A stretch of 64,000 nucleotides of DNA from Mesorhabditis belari. Its lineage: Eukaryota > Nematoda > Chromadorea > Rhabditida > Rhabditidae. A program made the position numbers and the translations under genes. Below the pieces are notes generated by a model. It had not been told where the DNA came from, searched no databases, and worked only from the letters and a program-made list of their open reading frames with translations. Positions within the stretch are counted from its first letter, which is position 1. Each line of letters begins with the position of its first letter. Of this stretch, positions 11,885-21,900 are shown piece after piece. The DNA is taken from the NCBI GenBank assembly GCA_958450365.1, contig CAUEEP010000939.1:2108001-2172000 (forward strand), given 5' to 3'.

Positions 11885-12480
11885 GCTTAGGGAATGAAGC
11901 TTAAGAAATGATGCTTAGGAAATGAAGCTTAGGAAACGAAGCTTAGGAAATCTGGCTTAGGAAATCTAGCTTAGGAAATGATGCTTAGGAAATCCGGCTT
12001 AGGAAATGATGCTTAGGAAATGTAGCTTAGGAAATGATGCTTAGGAAATCTAGCTTAGGAAATGAAGCTTAGGAAATGAAGCTTAGGAAATGAAGCTTAG
12101 GAAATCTAGCTTAGGAAATGATGCTTAGGAAACGAAGCTTAGGAAATGAAGCCTAGGAAATGAAGCTTAGGAAATGAAGCTTAGGAAATGAAGCTTAGGA
12201 AATCTACAGTACTGGACAATGAAATATCATATTTGAAAAACGATCGTCACGTTCGCACGTCTGTAACTTCCTTGTCTTTGAGTTTAAAATATGAGTGTTA
12301 TACATTTTCTGAAAGCTCTTTTTAAGGGTTACACAATGGTAATATTAATATTTAGAAATCCCGTATTTTTTGACGCATTTCAGCGCGCGCGAAAGTGGCA
12401 CTCGTTTTTCAAATATGATATTTCATTGTCCAGTACTGTAGCTAAGGAAATGAAGCTTAGGAAATGAAGCCTTAGGAAAT
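11885..12480 (+). repeat. 14-bp GAAGCTTAGGAAAT minisatellite, split by a MITE
   Basis: Over 20 copies with ATGCTTAGGAAAT and CTAGCTTAGGAAAT variants. Interrupted at 12205-12440 by Tc1-like copy E2. Confidence 0.95.
12205..12440. mobile_element. Tc1-like MITE, family E, copy 2
   Basis: TIRs TACAGTACTGGACAATGAAA and inverse. Inserted inside the 14-bp GAAGCTTAGGAAAT array, which continues after it. Confidence 0.92.
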
Positions 12481-12611
12481 GGCTAACAGTTAGAAAAAAC
12501 AAGCAGGAATGAAGCTTAGAAGCAGGCTTAGAAAAGTTGTATTTAGGAAATGATGTGGGGAAAAGCTTAGAAGCACACAGAAAAGTTGTTCCCCAAGGCT
12601 CACTTCTCACT

Positions 12612-12715
12612 CTTTGCGGCTCAAATCTGTAAACGCATCCTTCCTAGTGCCGTGTTTTCTTTATTTCTTGTGCGACGGAAAGAGTGTGTTTACAGATTTG
12701 AGCACAAAGTACACA
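12612..12715. repeat. hairpin element P, copy 1
   Basis: About 100-bp inverted repeat. Arms CTCAAATCTGTAAACGCATC and inverse (TGTTTACAGATTTGAGCACA), centre TTTCTTTATTTC. Confidence 0.82.
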
Positions 12716-12949
12716 AAAAATACTCGTGATTTCTATATGGATGACTCAAATATAGGCAAAGAGTCGAAAAACAATGAAAAATTTGGAAAAGACAAGAGCG
12801 GGGAGTGGTCGATTTTTCTTTTTTCCATTCCATTCCATTTCTATCATGAACTCTTATTTTGGCATAGGGTTACTCAAAGGCGTGGCAATGCTTATTTACG
12901 ATTTGAGGACTCTAAAAAAGACTCTAAAAAAAGCCTCTAAAAACCTGGT

Positions 12950-13100
12950 TAACAGCGGGTTTTTCTGGCTTGGCGCTTTGTCGTCGTGGCGCAGTAGGGA
13001 GCGCCCGTGTCTACGGCCTACAAGATCCGGGTTCGACTCCCGGCTGTGTCATGACTTTTGTTTTTCAACAAAACAAAATATGAGATGGATAACTACATAA
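12950..13100 (+). mobile_element. tRNA-derived SINE, copy 1
   Basis: tRNA-like head at about 12982-13052 with A box TGGCGCAGTAGGGAGCGC and B box GGTTCGACTCC. Acceptor and anticodon stems do not pair well. The 5' flank GGTTTTTCTGGCT is shared with the copy at 30413. Confidence 0.65.
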
Positions 13101-13231
13101 AATTCCCTATCTAACAAAGAAAAAATTATTTAAATCGGTTCATTGGGTGCTGAGTTAGGGGCGGACGAACAGACAGACACTTTTCTTTGATATATAACAG
13201 ATTTTTAGCTAAATTTCAAAGAAAATACTGT

Positions 13232-13345
13232 GTCTTTATGTGCTCTGTGCTCAAATTTGCAAACGCGTTCTTTCTGGCGCAATGGATTCCTCGTTTTCTT
13301 GAAGAATTGCGTTCTGTGTTTACAAATTTGAGCAAAAAGCAGCTA
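13232..13345. repeat. hairpin element P, copy 2
   Basis: Arms GTGCTCAAATTTGCAAACGC and inverse, centre TTCCTCGTTTTCTTGAAGAA. Confidence 0.82.
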
Positions 13346-13421
13346 AACCAAAAACTGGATAACAAGATGGTGAAATCATTGAAGAAGTTTGGAAAAACAT
13401 GAGCAAAACAAGAAAAAGATT

Positions 13422-13522
13422 CCAAGGGAAAGAAGGAAAGAAGGAAAGAAGGAAAGAAGGAAAGAAAGGAAGAAGGAAAGAAAGGAAGAAGGAAAGAAGG
13501 AAAGAAGGGAAAGAAGGGAAGA
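13422..13522 (+). repeat. GGAAAGAA polypurine array
   Basis: About 100 bp of A/G only in the plus strand. Confidence 0.93.
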
Positions 13523-13747
13523 AGGAAGAATGTGAAGATTGCTGCTATTGATAGGGATGAGGAGAGGATGGGAAAAAGAGTGACAATTCTATTTGGAAGC
13601 GTTTTTTTGGAAGCGTTTGGAGATTTTCGGGGAGTGATATTCAAATTGTTTAAGGGAACTTCAATCATTCCCCTTGGCTAAAGGGGAATGATTGAAGTTC
13701 GGCTTTAAAAGAAATCTTTAAACTAAGCAGAAAGACTAGACCATAGT

Positions 13748-14017
13748 TACCGTAAATACTGTAATAGTACCCCACCCCCATAATGACGGTGCGGAGCGTT
13801 GCGTAGTCTAGCTTTGAACGCGTTTTTCTCGACACTGGTTTATGCTACAAGGGGCGCTTAGGTATCAAAAAATAGCTGAAATTCAGGGCTATTTTTTGAT
13901 ACCAAAGACGCATTTTTTGGAAGTACGGGCGCTTTGAAAAACAATGAAATACTAAAAAACTTTTGCGACTACGCGACTGTACGAGGGGGGTGGGGTACTA
14001 TTACAGTATTTACGGTA
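13748..14017. mobile_element. MITE family F, copy 1
   Basis: TIRs TACCGTAAATACTGTAATAG and inverse. Contains an inner hairpin around GGTATCAAAAAATAGCTGAA. Confidence 0.92.
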
Positions 14018-14054
14018 TACTAAAGGTTTATGCTTTTGGCAAAAAGTTCTCATG

Positions 14055-14126
14055 GCCAGGGATCGAACCGACGATGATTTAGCTGCTAAGCGCGCGCGCT
14101 CTACCACTGAACCACTGTGCCAAGCA
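14055..14126 (-). tRNA. degenerate tRNA-like sequence
   Basis: A box TGGTTCAGTGGTAGAGC and B box GGTTCGATCC at normal spacing, loop-like TTAGCAG (AGC, Ala). Acceptor and anticodon stems mismatch. Pseudogene or SINE head. Confidence 0.5.
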
Positions 14127-14408
14127 CCACCACTGAACCGACTGTGTAAACGAGCGAAAAAGCGCTAATAAACCTATTAAACAATATCAATCAATCTCAG
14201 AAGCATAAATCACATTAAGAATTGATGTAATGTGAAGAGAAAGTGAGAAAGAAATGAGAATGGAAATCGGAGTGGATGAAAAGGGAAATGATGACCTAAA
14301 TCCCATCTCGAGAGTCTCTTTTCCAAGAGAATTTATGTGAATACAATAAAAAAACAAGTCTTATCTCATTATCTTATAAAAATTTGCATAAAATTAAAAT
14401 TAAAATAT

Positions 14409-14929
14409 GGAACCGTATTGGAACCGAACTGGAACCGTATTGGAACCGTATTGGAACCGTATTGGAACCGTATTGGAACCGTATTAGATCAGAACAGGAG
14501 CCGTATTGGAACCGTATTGGAATCGTATTGGAACCGTATTGGAACCGTATTGGAACCGTATTGGAACCGTATTAGATCAGAACAGGAACCGTATTGGAAC
14601 CGTATTGGAATCGTATTGGAACCGTATTGGAACCGTATTGGAACCGTATTGGAACCGTATTCGATCAGAATAGGAACCGTATTGGAACCGTATTGAAACC
14701 GTATTGGAACCGTATTGGAACCGTATTAGATCAAAATAGGAACCGTATTGGAACCGTATTGGAACCGTATTGAAACCGTATTGGAACCGTATTAGATCAG
14801 AACAGGAACCGTATTGAAACCGTATTGGAACCGTATTGGAATCGTATTGGAACCGTATTGGAACCGTATTGGAACCGTATTAGATCAAAATAGGAACCGT
14901 ATTGGAACCTCGTCTTGGAACCTTGTCTA
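14409..14929 (+). repeat. 11-bp GGAACCGTATT minisatellite
   Basis: About 47 units; every fifth to eighth is replaced by AGATCAGAACA-type units in the same 11-bp register. Confidence 0.95.
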
Positions 14930-15019
14930 GACTTTGCATGAAATTTTGTAGCCTATTTTGCACAAAATCCAAATCTGTTTTGCACAAAATTCAAATCTCT
15001 TTGTTTGCTAAGCCTCTTA

Positions 15020-15110
15020 AAAATCTCTAAACTTTAATTTAATCTCTAAATTTTAATTTAATCTCTAAATTTTAATGTAATCTCTAAACTAATTTAATCT
15101 CTAAACTTTC
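15020..15110 (+). repeat. short AT-rich array
   Basis: Four or five copies of AATCTCTAAATTTTAATTTA. Confidence 0.85.
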
Positions 15111-15119
15111 ATTAGGTAA

Positions 15120-15262
15120 ACTTGCATATCAAGTTGTTCATCAAAAAGTTTGCGAAAAATTTGCGGAAGCATCGAAGCGGTGATGTAGTCGGACATTTTT
15201 CTTCAGTTCTTCAAGTACCTCCTTCAAATTTTTGCCGGGGGACCCAAGGAGTGAAACTAAAG
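15120..15262 (-). other. weak exon-like segment
   Basis: After a TTTAG acceptor one frame reads SLLGSPGKNLKEVLEELKKN then VRLHHRFDASANFSQTF and stops. It looks coding and helical, but the phase does not follow RhoGEF exon 28. Confidence 0.25.
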
Positions 15263-15650
15263 TCAAGATTTTCATTTGAAAATGATAAAAGGGAAATTTG
15301 AAGAAATGCAGGTTGGCAAATGGATGGCATCTTAGATCTTAACGATCCAAGATGACTAGATCTTAACAAATTCACGATAAAGTTAAGAATAATACGAGGC
15401 ATTCTACCCCTGTCAAATACGCGATTCAACGTGTATGGGATAATCTCGACTTGGATATAAAACTGGACTTGGACTTGGATATACATTTATTCAGCATGAA
15501 TAATGTGAATTTTCAACATGAATGATGTGAATTTTCAACATGAATAATGTGAAACACAAATAAATCCACAACTCAACGCACAATCCCTAAAGATGTTGCA
15601 GAGAAAAACCCATGCAAATGGGAAAAAGAGCGAAATTTTCTAGCCGCTGG

Positions 15651-15946
15651 GATTCAATCAGACCAGATCTAAATTGAGTCAGATTAGATCCAGATTCAGG
15701 CAGATCAGATCCGAATTGAGTCAGATCAGATCCGAATTCAGGCAGATCAGAACCGAATTCAATCAGACCAGACCTAAATTGAATCAGATCAGAGGACCGA
15801 ATTGAGTCAGATGAGATCAGATCTAAATTGAATCAGATCAGATCCGAATTGAATCAGATCAGATCCGAATTGAATCAGATCAGAGGTCCGAATTGAATCA
15901 GATCAGATCCGAATTCAATCAGATCAGATCCGAATTGAATCAGAAT
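15651..15946 (+). repeat. 21-bp minisatellite
   Basis: About 14 copies of a unit containing GAATTGAATCAGATCAGATC, with insertions of GG. Confidence 0.93.
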
Positions 15947-16702
15947 TTTTTTGGTATAAGACTTGAACCGGCTTGGTTTTTGAGATGTTAGAAATTTCAC
16001 GGCGCTGCTTTGAACGATTTCTATTATGGCGCTGCTTTGAACGTTTTCTATTATGGCGCTTTTTTAATATTCCGTTTACATGGGCTAATTAAGTTTCAGG
16101 AGGCTCAGGCTCAGTGAAGCAAAGGTGAAAGCCAGCTAGTTAAAGCTAGGGTGAAAGCCAGCTAGTTAAAGCTAATGTTAAATCTTATTAACAATATAAA
16201 GTTTATAAAGTATAAAGTATAATAGCAATATAAATTTTCAGTATCAAAACTGAATAAACGTTGGCTTCAACTAAAGAATTTGATTGATTGTTTTGATCAT
16301 AAAAGCAAAAATTTCAAAGATTTTCGAAATTCTTGAACTCAGAACGTCAAAGTTTTCCAAAATTTGATGAGTAAGTTTGTTGAAAAAGTTAACAGTTGCA
16401 ACTGTTTGGAAAGTTCATTTGTTGAAGGAAGGGGAGCAAAGAGAGGCAGTTAAGCTCTCCCTCTGCCCCAAATTTTCCCTTCTTTACTTTCTCAATAATC
16501 CTTTTTACGTCCCAAGTTCAACTGAGGAAAAAGAAGAGCTGTTTATTTTTCTGAATTTCTGAATTTCTTGTTTTTCCACTTCGATTTATTAGGGGCTTTT
16601 GAAATAATGAGATTTTAATTTTCTTTTTTTCTTTCTTTAATATTTTTAACCTTCTTTACTTTCTGCTATTTGTGCTATTATATTAATATTAATCTAATTC
16701 AG

Positions 16703-16850
16703 GTAATGGAACGAACAAAAAAAGAGAAGGAAAAGAGAATCGATTTGAATCTGGAGAAGGAAATCGAACACTCGACTTCAAAAGAATCAAATGAATTGGC
16801 AAAGCATTTTCGGCTTCCACAATCGACCATTTCTACGATTCTTGGCAAGA
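16703..16850 (+). pseudogene. CENP-B/pogo-type helix-turn-helix fragment
   Basis: The frame reads KEKRIDLNLEKEIEHSTS then SNELAKHFRLPQSTISTILG, a recognisable N-terminal HTH of the CENP-B/Tigger/pogo family (ELAK.F..P.STISTIL). The rest of the protein is missing and an H-family element (16888) interrupts just downstream. Most likely a decayed DNA transposon. Confidence 0.6.
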
Positions 16851-16887
16851 TTTCGATGATTTTGATTACCTTATTTGATTCGATGAT

Positions 16888-17109
16888 TACCGTATTTTCT
16901 CTAATAGTAGTGCACGCCAGCGAGCCGAGTTGGTGACTATTTTACAGTTTCTAAGCTTTCCCAGAAGCTCAACACTTTAATCCCCCACAAGATCTCATCG
17001 TCAGCTACATTTTCCGACCCCACATCGATAGGTTCTGATAAGCGGTTCTCGAGATTTCGATCAATTTAGGCGACGCTCAGGGTGCACTACTAGTGGAGAA
17101 AATATGGTA
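16888..17109 (+). mobile_element. MITE family H, copy 3
   Basis: Same ends and core as the 8860 copy. Inserted just after the CENP-B-type HTH fragment. Confidence 0.9.
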
Positions 17110-17210
17110 ACAAAGAAAGTGAAACAAAATGGGGCAACTAGTGCGTTCATGCCTTCATGGGGAGTTTTTGCGTTTATTATATACGTTTTTGCTCTTTTAG
17201 CACGAAGTCG

Positions 17211-17493
17211 TTCATAAAATGCCGATGATTCAATTGAAACATCTATGAAGAAAAGCGACAATTCGTACGCCAGAAGGACCAGCGTGCAAGATCTTGTTGT
17301 TGCAAGAAGTTGTTAACGAATCGATGATGGACATCCGTATGGAGGGATGTACCGATGGCAATTTTCTTAATCTAGATATGTTTTAATTAATCTAGATATC
17401 TAGAATAATCGTTCATAAAGTGCCGATGATTCAATTGAAACATCTATGAAGAAAGGTGACAATTCGTACGCCAGAAGGACCAGCATGCAAGAT
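17211..17493 (+). repeat. 82-bp direct duplication
   Basis: 17211-17292 and 17412-17493 are nearly identical (TGCCGATGATTCAATTGAAA, CGTACGCCAGAAGGACCAGC). Neither reads as a clear protein. Confidence 0.85.
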
Positions 17494-18021
17494 CTATTCT
17501 TAAGTTCAGCATGTATTGCTTTTAGAATTATTAAGTATTTCGTTTGTTTGTATTAATAGATATTTGTACTAATGTATCTTAAGTAAAATTGAACTTATTC
17601 TGATCTTTTTGTTGATGTTATTTCGCACCTCTCTCGCAGCGCTTTTTTCAAACGCCTTTTCTTTTGTTTTATTATTCTTTTTTTCAAGCTTTTCTTTTAA
17701 AAACTTTATTCAAATGAATCAAAGGGAAATTTGCGCAAAATTTACCAAATCTGAGTCACAGGAGTGTACAAACAAGCATCACAAAAACAAAAAAAAAACA
17801 TTGCAGAAATGGAGAAAATGGGAGAAAATCAATTATTTTGGGGGAAAGTAGAGGAGAGTACCCAGAAGTTTTGTAAAAAAAGTTCTCAAAGTTCTTATCA
17901 CACAACTAAGTAATCGCAAAGAGAACATCATTTTTTTTTGATCCATGTGAGCAATTTTGTTGAAAGCAAGAAGTAAAGGAATGTTTTAGGGGGGAAAAGG
18001 CAAAGAAAAAGGAAGAGCAGA

Positions 18022-18078
18022 GCGCGGGATCGAACCAGGGATTTGTGGGCCAGTGTTTTACCAATACGCTTTGATTTT
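18022..18078 (-). tRNA. degenerate tRNA-like sequence
   Basis: B box TGGTTCGATCCCGCG and a weak A-box remnant (TATTGGTAAAAC), with a CCCA-containing anticodon region. 5' part eroded. Confidence 0.4.
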
Positions 18079-18282
18079 ATAAGAAAACGAATAGGAAACT
18101 AGAAAACTAGAATCTATAAAGCTAGCGGTTTTAAAAAAAATGGCAAAGTGGTTTAGAAATCTCTTCTTTAAAAGCACACAAAATTGTTGAGCTGACTAAA
18201 ATGGTGAAATTGGGGGACAGAGCAGAGAGAAAGCAACAATTGCTTACAAAAAAACAGAAATCAAAACATTTTAGAGTATATA

Positions 18283-18828
18283 TGTTGTGTCCGATTTAGA
18301 TTTCCGTCCGATTTAGATTGAACTTATCGCCGACGTTCGATTTAGATTACAGTCTATATCTGACGTCCGATTAGATTCAATCTAAATCTTATATAGATTG
18401 AACAATAATATAAACATGCTTAATATATGTTCTTAAGCGTTTTCTGTAGTTTTCTGCATTTTTCAAAGGTCTTTTATTGATTACAGTCTATATCGGACGT
18501 CCGATACAGATCGAACAATAATAAACGTGCTTAATATATGTTCTTAAGCGTTTTCAATTTTCGCCTTTAAAGAATTCAGGCCAGCATTTCAAGACCAAAG
18601 AAATCAACCACCGACCAACCAATAGCAGCAAAAAATAATTTGTCTCCTTTTTTGTGTTAAGTTTTTTCATAGTTGGGTTTTCTTTTCAGAAAAATACAGT
18701 AACAGACCTTTGAAAAATGCAGAAAACTACAGAAAATGCTTAAGAACAGCATATATTAAGCATGTTTATATTATTGTTCAATCTATATAAGATTTAGATT
18801 GAATCTAAATCGGATACAACATATATAA
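18283..18828. mobile_element. palindromic element J
   Basis: Ends TATATATGTTGTGTCCGATT and inverse. Subterminal inverted blocks (TTCTTAAGCGTTTTCTGTAG) and internal duplications of TCTATATCGGACGTCCGAT. Confidence 0.85.
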
Positions 18829-18928
18829 GTTTTTTTGCAGAAAAAATTAAAAAATCGTTATGGACACCGGAATCTATTGAGAAATAGACAAAAGTGATTA
18901 AAGAAAATGAGAAAAATTTGAATTTTCT

Positions 18929-18989
18929 TTATTTTTTCTTCTTTGTTTTTGTTTCAGCTAAAGACATCAGCGCTGGTGACAAGGTTGGA
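18929..18989 (-). CDS. RhoGEF candidate last exon
   Basis: Acceptor CAAATTTCAG, phase 2. Continues PTLSPALMSLAETKTKKKK to a TAA at 18929-18931. AATAAA overlaps the stop and could serve as the poly(A) signal. It brings the total to a whole number of codons. An alternative continuation is the exon-like piece at 9976-10054, also phase 2. The Lys codons create a plus-strand polypyrimidine tract that mimics an acceptor, so part of this pattern could be chance. Confidence 0.45.
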
Positions 18990-21900
18990 CTGAAATTTGA
19001 ATATTTTCAAGTTTTATTATGCAATTTAAAGTGCTTTTTGTCTACCGTAAAAACTCTACTAGAAGCTCTGATCGAGCGTCGAGTAGTCTAAGTATACTCT
19101 CAAACAAACGCTCATATCTTGACGCCAGTACGTTTGTTTTTAGGCGTTTAGATATCAAATTAAAGTAGAAAGATAGGGGAATTTTCTGAGCTATAACACA
19201 TATTTTTAGCATTAACCAGCACTTAGAAAAACGTGATTGAAAATGATGAAAAATCGGCTCTTTTGCCGATTTTCAATCATTTTTTCTACGCACTGGTTAA
19301 TGCTAAAAAATTTGTGTTATAGCTCAAAATAGCACCCTTTTTCTCTACTTTAATTTGATATCTAAACGCATAAAAACAAACGTACTGGTGTCAAGATATG
19401 AGTGTTTGTTTGAGATGTTGAATTGAAGTTTTAGGAAAAATCGGCTCTTTTTGCCACTTTTCAATCATTTTGTTCTAGGCACTGGTTAATGCTAATGATA
19501 TGTGTTATATCTCAAAATATCACCCATTCTCTCTACTTTAATTTGATACCTAAACGCATAAAAACAAACGTATTGTTGCTAAGATATGAGCGTTTGTTTG
19601 AGTGCAAACTTAGACTACTCGACGCTTCTGTCCTATAAGAGTTTTTACGTTAATTTCTTTTCTAAAATACACCAATTTTAGAAAACTACCGTAATCCAAT
19701 TGCTAGTTTACATTCAATAAATCAATTTTTAGTAATTTTGGACTAAATTTTGTGATTTTCTCATTAAATGAAACCAAAATTGGGCTTAGGCTGAATTGGG
19801 CTGAATTGGGCTGAATTGGAGATTGGTGATCAGAGATTTATCAACTCCAAAATCCAGATCGTTCAACAAAAAAATCTAGCGCTCAATTCTTGGACTTAAA
19901 GTTGAAAATAGATTTTGAATGTAGTTTGGGAACGTGGGAGTTCAATAGGGAGAACTTTGAGTCCAAGAATTGAGCGCTAGATTTTTTTGTTGAACGATCT
20001 GGATTTTGGAGTTGATAAATCTCTGATCACCAATCACCAATTACGGTTTTCTTGGATTACGGCTTTCTTGGATTACAATAGTTTTTAAGAAAAACGCAAG
20101 TGAAAAGAGTTTCTTCAAACTTTCTTCAAACTACTTCAAACAAAGCGAACAATACCTAAATTCTTTTTAAAGAAGCATTAGAGTTTAAAATTAAAAAGCA
20201 AATGAAATATAAAACAAAGCATTAGAGAGAGTTATTGCCCGAAACTCACTTTTGATATCGATCTTTCAACTAAGAGATTCACTTCTAGAAATAGCTTTCA
20301 TATAGTAAGTATCAGATAGTTTTAAGTATCAGATAAGTATCAGAGGTATTAGATAAGATACCTATTAACAGTTTTAAATCTATTAACAGTTTTTAAACTA
20401 TTTCTTAAAGCTTTAGAAGCTTTAAAACTTGCTTTAGAACCTTTAGAAGCTTTAAAGCTTGCTTTAGAAGCTTTAGAAGCTTTAAAGCTTACTTTAGAAG
20501 CTTTAAAGCTTGTTTTAGAAGAACTTACACAATCGGAATGCTTTCGGTACGGTTGCCAAGAACGGGAATCGGGATTGGACGAGCCTGGAAATGGGATAAG
20601 TAGAAGTTACTGTAGTTAAGTTTACACTTAGAGTATAAAGGATGAAGTGTATAGTATAAAGTGTATAGCATAAAATGTATAGTATAAAGCGTTTAGTGGA
20701 TAGTTTTTGAGTGTGCTTTAGTTCATTCGAAAGCTCTTGAGATTCTCTATGTTTTGAGCTATAGATCATCACAATCCAGTAGATTTAAAGCAAGTTAGAA
20801 GCGTTTCTAGTGTTTATGCCCATTTTCAAAGGATAGAGTACCATAGCTGGCGGAGCTGTTCGGCGATCTTCTCTCAAATTCGCGAGATTTCCCCCAATGA
20901 GCGTCTCTTTTTCCATCAAAACTCTCCATCTTTCCTCGAGTTCCGTCTCCTGTTTCTTCAGTTTATCCTAAATTTATAACATTTCATTATTTAAATGTAT
21001 TGAGCAGAAAAAGAGAAGAGAAAAGCAGAGAAAGGAGCTTAAAATGGAAGTAGATTTTTGTCCGGACAGTTTGTTGGACTGAAACTGGACTGTAAAATTG
21101 TAATTTTTTGACAATTTTATGTAAAAGAATCCACTAATAGTAGGAAATAATAAAATATAGAAATTAGATAAAAACTGGGATTAAGATTCGATAGTTTGTC
21201 AGACTTTACATATTCTAGAAGCTGATCAGCTTGCTCAAGGTGCTGGGTAGCTTTAAATGAAAGTTAAACTAGTTAAATTCTTAGTTAACTAGTTGTAATT
21301 CTTGGTTAACTAGTTAAATTCGTAGTTAACTAGTTAGATTCTTAGTTAACTAGTTAGATTCTTAGTTAACTAGTTAAATTCTTAGTTAACTAGTTAGATT
21401 CTTAGTTAACTAGTTAGATTCTTAGTTAACTAGTTAAATTCTTAGTTAACTAGCTAAATTCTTAGCTAACTTCGTAGTTAACTAGTTAGATTCTTAGTTA
21501 ACTAGTTAAATACTTAGCTAACTAGTTAAATTCTTAGTTAACTAGTTAAATTTGTAGTTAACTCGTTAAATTAACGTTAAACTAGTTAAATGAAAGTTAA
21601 ACTAGTTAAATTTGTAGTTAACTAGTTAAATTAAAAGATTCTAGAATAGAATTATAAACTATATCTATAATAATACCAATAATACCTCTAATTGCGTTTT
21701 TTTGTCTAGAAAATCGTCTCGATCTTGATTCAACCGTGTCTCTCCTTCTCTCAGCTCTTGTTCTTTCCGACGAAGTGCCTAGAATTAAAAGTTATCTATA
21801 AGAAACATTTATAATAATTAAATTTCATATAAAATATTGAAGTTTTAAAGTTTAAATTACCGTAAATACTACAGTAACCAAAAGATTCGATAATCTGGGC

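Noticed and set aside
15211..15486. 91-codon minus-strand frame starting MYIQVQVQFYIQ
   Set aside because: Repeat-derived start and no splice or homology support; only a different frame in its downstream part looked exon-like.
18950..18990. Plus-strand acceptor TTTTTGTTTCAG with exon-like CTAAAGACATCAGCG
   Set aside because: Best explained as the complement of Lys codons in the minus-strand candidate last exon; no plus-strand partner exons found.
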